In this document: positions 60,693 through 64,000 of the stretch, in pieces
Numbering within the stretch: the stretch's first letter is position 1
How the letters are laid out: each line of letters begins with the position of its first letter
DNA from: Bradyrhizobium sp. SZCCT0148
GTDB taxonomy: Bacteria; Pseudomonadota; Alphaproteobacteria; Rhizobiales; Xanthobacteraceae
Assembly: GCF_018129985.1 (NCBI RefSeq)
Contig: NZ_JAFCKT010000003.1
Coordinates: forward strand, 62,001-126,000
Direction: 5' to 3'
Length of the DNA: 64,000 nt
Program-made: the position numbers and the translations under genes
Notes under the pieces: model-generated
Database searches by the model: none
What the model was told of the DNA's origin: nothing
The model's input: the letters and a program-made list of their open reading frames with translations, nothing else

Positions 60693-62306
60693 TCACATCC
60701 GCAGCAACGCCTGCCGATCGATCTTTCCCGTCCCCGTCTTCGGCAACTCGTCGGTGAAGATCACCTCGCGCGGGTATTTGTAGGGAAGCAGCTTGCCCTT
60801 GACGTAATCCTGCAGCCGCCGCGTCGCTTCGCTCGGGTCGGCGGTGCGACTGTTCATCACCACCACCGCCTTCAACGTCATGCGTCGGTCCGGCAGCTCC
60901 GTGGCGAACACCGCGCATTCGCGGATGTCGGGGTGGTCGGCGAGACACAGCTCGACTTCCAGCGGGTAGACCCATTGACCGGAAATCTTGATGAGATCGT
61001 CGGCGCGGCCGCGGAAGAAGTGGAAGCCGTCGGCATCGCGGATGAAGCGGTCGCCGGTGTAGATCCAGCCGCCCTGCCGAATCGTCTCGGCGGATTTGTC
61101 GGGCCGGTTCCAGTACAGCGGCGTGTTGGAATCGCCGCGCACCCACAAGATGCCTTCCTCGTTGTCGCCGACCTCGCGTCCGTCCTTGTCGCGTAGCGAG
61201 ACCTCGTAGCCGGGCACGCGCAGGCCGGCGGCGCCGAGCTTCTTCTGCTCGGGCCTGTTGGAAAGATAGATGTGCAGCACCTCGGTCGAGCCGAGGCCTT
61301 CGACGATCTCCAGGCCCGTGAGCGCCTTCCAGCCGTTGAAGACTTCCGCCGACAGCACCTCCGCCGCCGAAAGCGACATGCGCAGCGACGAGAAATCGGT
61401 CTTGTCCGCGCCTTCAGCCTTGGTGAGGGACGTGTAGAGCGTCGGCAGGCCGAAGAAGACCGTCGGCTTGTATTGCTCGATCGCCGCGAAGATCGCGGCG
61501 GGTTTCGGCTGGCCCGACAGCAGCAGCGTGGCCGCTCCCGCAGCGAACGGGAAGGTGACGGAGTTGCCGAAGCCATAGGCGAAGAAGATCTTCGGCACCG
61601 AGAAGCAGATGTCATCGGGCGTCAGCTTCAGCACGTTCTGCGCAAAGGCGAGCTCGCTATAGGCCATGTCGTGCTGGAGGTGCACGATGCCCTTGGGCCG
61701 GCCGGTCGAGCCGGACGAGTACATCCAGAACGCCATCTCGTTGCGATGGGTGTCCGCTTCCGCCAGCTCGGCCGGGAATTGCCCGAGCCAGTCCGCCGCC
61801 GCGAGCGCGCTCGGCGCGGCGTGATGGCCCGCCGCGCCATTGACGACGATCAGCGTGCGCAGGCGCGTGTCCTTGCAGGCCTCTGCATCGAAGCGGCCAC
61901 AGAACTCGGCCTCCGTCACGGCGACTTCAGCTCCGGAATCGGCGAGATAGAACTGCAGCAGGTCCGGCGGCGTCAGCGTGTTGATCAGGAGCGGCACGAA
62001 GCCGGCCCGCACCGCGCCGAAGAACGCGGCCGGGTAGGACGGCGTGTCGTCGAGGAACAGCAGCACGCGGTCGCCGCGCTTTAGGCCGAGCGATGCAAGG
62101 CCGTTGCCCCAGCGGCAAGCCTCGTCGCAAAGCCCGGCATAGGTCCGCGTGCCCGCCGGCCCCATGAGCGCGACCCTGTCGCCCCGGCCTTTGGCGATAT
62201 TGTCGAACAGCACGCGGCTGGCGTTGTAGAATTTTGGAACGGCAAAGCCGATCTCGCGCGCGCCCTCGCTGTCGGCGGGCACCTGGTCGGAAGTCTCGTT
62301 GCTCAT
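60693..62306 (-). CDS. benzoate-CoA ligase family protein (aryl-CoA ligase)
   Basis: The 537-residue enzyme has WMYSSGSTGRPKGIVHLQHD (about 175-194), VEGLGSTEVLHIYLSNRPEQ (about 320-339), WIYTGDRFIRDADGFHFFRG and the catalytic Lys in PKTGTGKIDRQALLRM. The G-S-T-E-x-L-H motif is a mark of benzoate-CoA ligase relatives. The likely substrate is an hydroxybenzoate such as salicylate. Its start overlaps the FAD monooxygenase gene by ATGA, so they form one operon. Confidence 0.9.
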   Translation of the reverse strand: MSNETSDQVPADSEGAREIGFAVPKFYNASRVLFDNIAKGRGDRVALMGPAGTRTYAGLCDEACRWGNGLASLGLKRGDRVLLFLDDTPSYPAAFFGAVRAGFVPLLINTLTPPDLLQFYLADSGAEVAVTEAEFCGRFDAEACKDTRLRTLIVVNGAAGHHAAPSALAAADWLGQFPAELAEADTHRNEMAFWMYSSGSTGRPKGIVHLQHDMAYSELAFAQNVLKLTPDDICFSVPKIFFAYGFGNSVTFPFAAGAATLLLSGQPKPAAIFAAIEQYKPTVFFGLPTLYTSLTKAEGADKTDFSSLRMSLSAAEVLSAEVFNGWKALTGLEIVEGLGSTEVLHIYLSNRPEQKKLGAAGLRVPGYEVSLRDKDGREVGDNEEGILWVRGDSNTPLYWNRPDKSAETIRQGGWIYTGDRFIRDADGFHFFRGRADDLIKISGQWVYPLEVELCLADHPDIRECAVFATELPDRRMTLKAVVVMNSRTADPSEATRRLQDYVKGKLLPYKYPREVIFTDELPKTGTGKIDRQALLRM

Positions 62307-63442
62307 GCCTCGTTCCCGCCGTTCCTGGCAGCCTCGTAACGCGCCATGAAGGCCGGCGACATGTGGCGCAGGCGTGCATCGTCGATGCGGCCGGAGCGGG
62401 TGATGTAGCTATAGGCGAAGTCCATCAGGCCTTGCTGCATGTGCTGGGCAAATTGCTCATACCAGAAGGCGCTGGTGCGCGCCGCGTTGACCAGCTTCTG
62501 CACCACCGGCTTGCGCGCCGCCTGGTAGCGATGCAGTGCGGTCGACAGATGCGCATCCGATTCCAGCGCCTTGACCAGCGCGATGGCGTCCTCGATCGCG
62601 AGCCGCGTGCCCGAGCCGATCGAGAAATGCGCGGAATGCAGGGCGTCGCCGATCAGCACCATGTTCTTGAACGACCAATGCTCATTCCAAATCCAGGGGA
62701 AATTGCGCCAGACCGATTTGTTGGAGACGAGGCAATGGCCGCCGAGCGTGTCCGCGAACACCTCTTCGCAGACGCCCTTGGACTGCTCGACGTCCTTGTA
62801 GGCGAAACCATAGGCCTGCCAGGTCGCGTGGTCGCATTCGACCAGGAAGGTGCTCATGGCCGGCGAGTAGCGATAGTGATGGGCGTTGAAGGCGCCGCGA
62901 TCGGTCTTCACGAAGGTCTGCGACAGCGTGTCGAACCGCTTCGAGGTGCCGTACCAGACGAACTTGTTGGAGGAGTAGGACAGCGAGGTGCCGAAATCAC
63001 CTTCGAAGCTGCGACGGACCAGCGAGTTGAGCCCGTCCGCGGCAACGATCAGGTCGTATCCGTGGAGTTGGTCGACGGCCTGAATCTGCGTATCGAAGCG
63101 CGGTGTGACGCCGACGTCCAGCGCGCGCTGCTGCAGGAATCGCAGCAGCTCGAGCCGCCCGATCGAGGAGAAGCCGACTCCGTCGATGGCGACGCTGTCG
63201 CCGCCGAGGTTCAGCGTGATGTTCTCCCAGCTCTCCATGTGCGGCGCAATCGCGTCGACCGTCTCGGGGTCGTCGGCGCGCAGGAATTCCAGCGCCTGGT
63301 CGGAGAACACGACGCCAAAGCCCCAGGTCGCGTCGGCCGGGTTCTGTTCGAACAGGTCGACCTGATCCTCGGGATGTCGCTTCTTCCAGAGATAGGCGAA
63401 ATAGAGCCCACCGGGCCCCCCGCCAATCACGGCGATCCGCAC
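62303..63442 (-). CDS. FAD-dependent monooxygenase, salicylyl-CoA 5-hydroxylase-like
   Basis: The 379-residue class A flavin monooxygenase has AVIGGGPGGLYFAYLWKK (about 4-21), the DG motif IVAADGLNSLVRRS (about 132-145) and GD motif VLIGDALHSAHFSIGSGTRL (about 267-286). YLWKKRHPED and GFGVVFSD match the branch with SdgC-type salicylyl-CoA 5-hydroxylase and the N-terminal half of anthraniloyl-CoA monooxygenase. With the CoA ligase it would hydroxylate an aryl-CoA ester. A promoter and MarR-type site lie 14 nt upstream. Confidence 0.85.
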   Translation of the reverse strand: MRIAVIGGGPGGLYFAYLWKKRHPEDQVDLFEQNPADATWGFGVVFSDQALEFLRADDPETVDAIAPHMESWENITLNLGGDSVAIDGVGFSSIGRLELLRFLQQRALDVGVTPRFDTQIQAVDQLHGYDLIVAADGLNSLVRRSFEGDFGTSLSYSSNKFVWYGTSKRFDTLSQTFVKTDRGAFNAHHYRYSPAMSTFLVECDHATWQAYGFAYKDVEQSKGVCEEVFADTLGGHCLVSNKSVWRNFPWIWNEHWSFKNMVLIGDALHSAHFSIGSGTRLAIEDAIALVKALESDAHLSTALHRYQAARKPVVQKLVNAARTSAFWYEQFAQHMQQGLMDFAYSYITRSGRIDDARLRHMSPAFMARYEAARNGGNEA

Positions 63443-63455
63443 TTCTGCCTCCCTA

Positions 63456-63479
63456 ATTGACAGTATACTTACTATCTAG
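63456..63479. promoter_or_regulatory. putative MarR operator, copy 2 (CAGTATACT)
   Basis: The block ATTGACAGTATACT, then TACTATCTAG, matches copy 1 at 59311-59334 except for two positions. It overlaps the -10 box of the monooxygenase promoter. Confidence 0.6.
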
Positions 63480-63490
63480 AGGTAGACTAA
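63462..63490 (-). promoter_or_regulatory. putative promoter of the monooxygenase-ligase operon
   Basis: On the minus strand TTAGTC (63485-63490) and TATACT (63462-63467) are 17 nt apart, ending 19 nt before the start codon. The -35 match is weak; the -10 is good. Confidence 0.4.
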
Positions 63491-63632
63491 TGTGCTCCAG
63501 CGGCCCGCGCCAGCGGAATTATCGGCCGAGCGCAGGCGCGCCGCAGCTCATCTTCGGGCGCTCAGGTCGCGCGCGCCCGACGCCATCAGGTCCGAATCAT
63601 AGCCAAACCGCGCCGGCTTGGCTATTCGCGTG

Positions 63633-63848
63633 TCAGACGCAGCGCTTCACGTAGACGCCGTTCACCAGCACCCTGGTGCAACGGACCACCGGAACCGGCT
63701 TGCGGACCACGACGGCCGCGTTCGGTCCGGCGCAGCCGGCGCGATAGACGCCGCGGGCGCACACCACTGCATTGGCGTCGGTGGCCTCGAACGTCATGGT
63801 TGCGGCGAAGGCGAAGAGTGCAGAAGCAACGAGCAGCAATGATCGCAT
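63633..63848 (-). CDS. small exported protein, 71 residues
   Basis: The protein starts MRSLLLVASALFAFAATMTF with cleavage near ANA-V (about 27). The mature part is about 44 residues with four cysteines (VVCARG, AGCAGP, VRCTRV, VKRCV), including one at the penultimate position. Similar short Cys-bearing exported proteins with V(Y)VKRCV ends are frequent in Bradyrhizobium. The ribosome site GGGAGGAC supports the start at 63848. No function is known. Confidence 0.75.
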   Translation of the reverse strand: MRSLLLVASALFAFAATMTFEATDANAVVCARGVYRAGCAGPNAAVVVRKPVPVVRCTRVLVNGVYVKRCV

Positions 63849-63965
63849 GTTGTCCTCCCGGTGTTGCCGTCGATGAAATCGGATGTCTGCAAAGGATTTG
63901 TCGCTGCAGGCGTGCGAAAATTCATGCGCGCACGCCGCCAGATTTCGATGGAGCTGCGCGGCGCG

Positions 63966-64000
63966 TCAGCGCACCGTGAAGGCCGCCAGCACGTCCCTGC
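63966..64000 (-). CDS. C-terminal end of a gene truncated at the window edge
   Basis: Read on the minus strand the last codons are RDVLAAFTVR and then TGA (63966-63968). Only this tail is in the window, so the family cannot be assigned. Confidence 0.3.
   Translation of the reverse strand, partial: RDVLAAFTVR

Overview
The window is high-GC DNA from an alphaproteobacterium, most likely a Bradyrhizobium or close relative (Rhodopseudomonas/Nitrobacteraceae). Supporting signs are the gene set (CarD with a Lys/Ala-rich N-terminus, a SUV3-like helicase followed by an S4 protein and FdxA, many acyl-CoA and aromatic catabolism genes, Bug-type binding proteins) and the many short inverted-repeat elements between genes that are typical of that group. 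Species assignment is inference; no rRNA is present. One tRNA gene, tRNA-Arg(CCT), lies at 41528-41604.

Layout. 1-4290: the tail of a truncated gene, a small membrane protein, a PilZ protein, a DUF2235 hydrolase and small conserved proteins. 4300-7430: an AT-richer island with a DUF262 (GmrSD/ParB-like) gene, a HEPN-domain gene 2 nt downstream, and a convergent DUF4917 (SIR2-like) gene; this looks like an undescribed defence or toxin-antitoxin locus. 7430-16150: core genes rpmB (with a clear terminator), a DUF3108 protein, an SUV3-like helicase, an S4-domain gene that appears to lack a standard start codon, fdxA and carD (promoter and terminator visible), and a secreted unknown. 16177-23097 (minus strand): a cytochrome bo3-type quinol oxidase operon cyoABCD, SURF1, and a RegB/RegA-type redox two-component pair, all in one direction. 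A perfect 11-bp-arm palindrome lies between cyoA and a divergent MFS transporter.

24702-37600: an M48 lipoprotein protease, a thermonuclease-fold protein, an orphan Leu/amide-type binding protein, enoyl-CoA hydratase/isomerase family members, a VOC protein, a tandem pair of acyl-CoA dehydrogenases, an SDR, small stress and hypothetical proteins, and a ketopantoate reductase-like gene. 37834-42867: an acyl-CoA ligase, an RraA-type aldolase, a cupin, a Bug binding protein, the tRNA and a metallohydrolase. 42909-52999: an alpha/beta hydrolase divergent from its likely AraC regulator; a beta-oxidation-like operon (SCP2-type thiolase, split MaoC pair, SDR, LCAD-type acyl-CoA dehydrogenase) divergent from a TetR regulator and acyl-CoA ligase, with a palindromic site in between; another hydrolase and a second ketopantoate reductase-like gene.

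53150-63442: an enoyl-CoA hydratase, an FAD oxidoreductase with a NitT/TauT-type ABC importer, then an aromatic catabolism module: gentisate 1,2-dioxygenase, maleylpyruvate/maleylacetoacetate isomerase, a MarR regulator, a benzoate-CoA-ligase-like enzyme and an FAD monooxygenase like salicylyl-CoA 5-hydroxylase. Nearly identical 24-bp sites overlapping the predicted -10 boxes sit in front of the dioxygenase and the monooxygenase, which suggests one MarR regulon for a CoA-dependent route to gentisate. The window ends in a small secreted protein and the last codons of a truncated gene.
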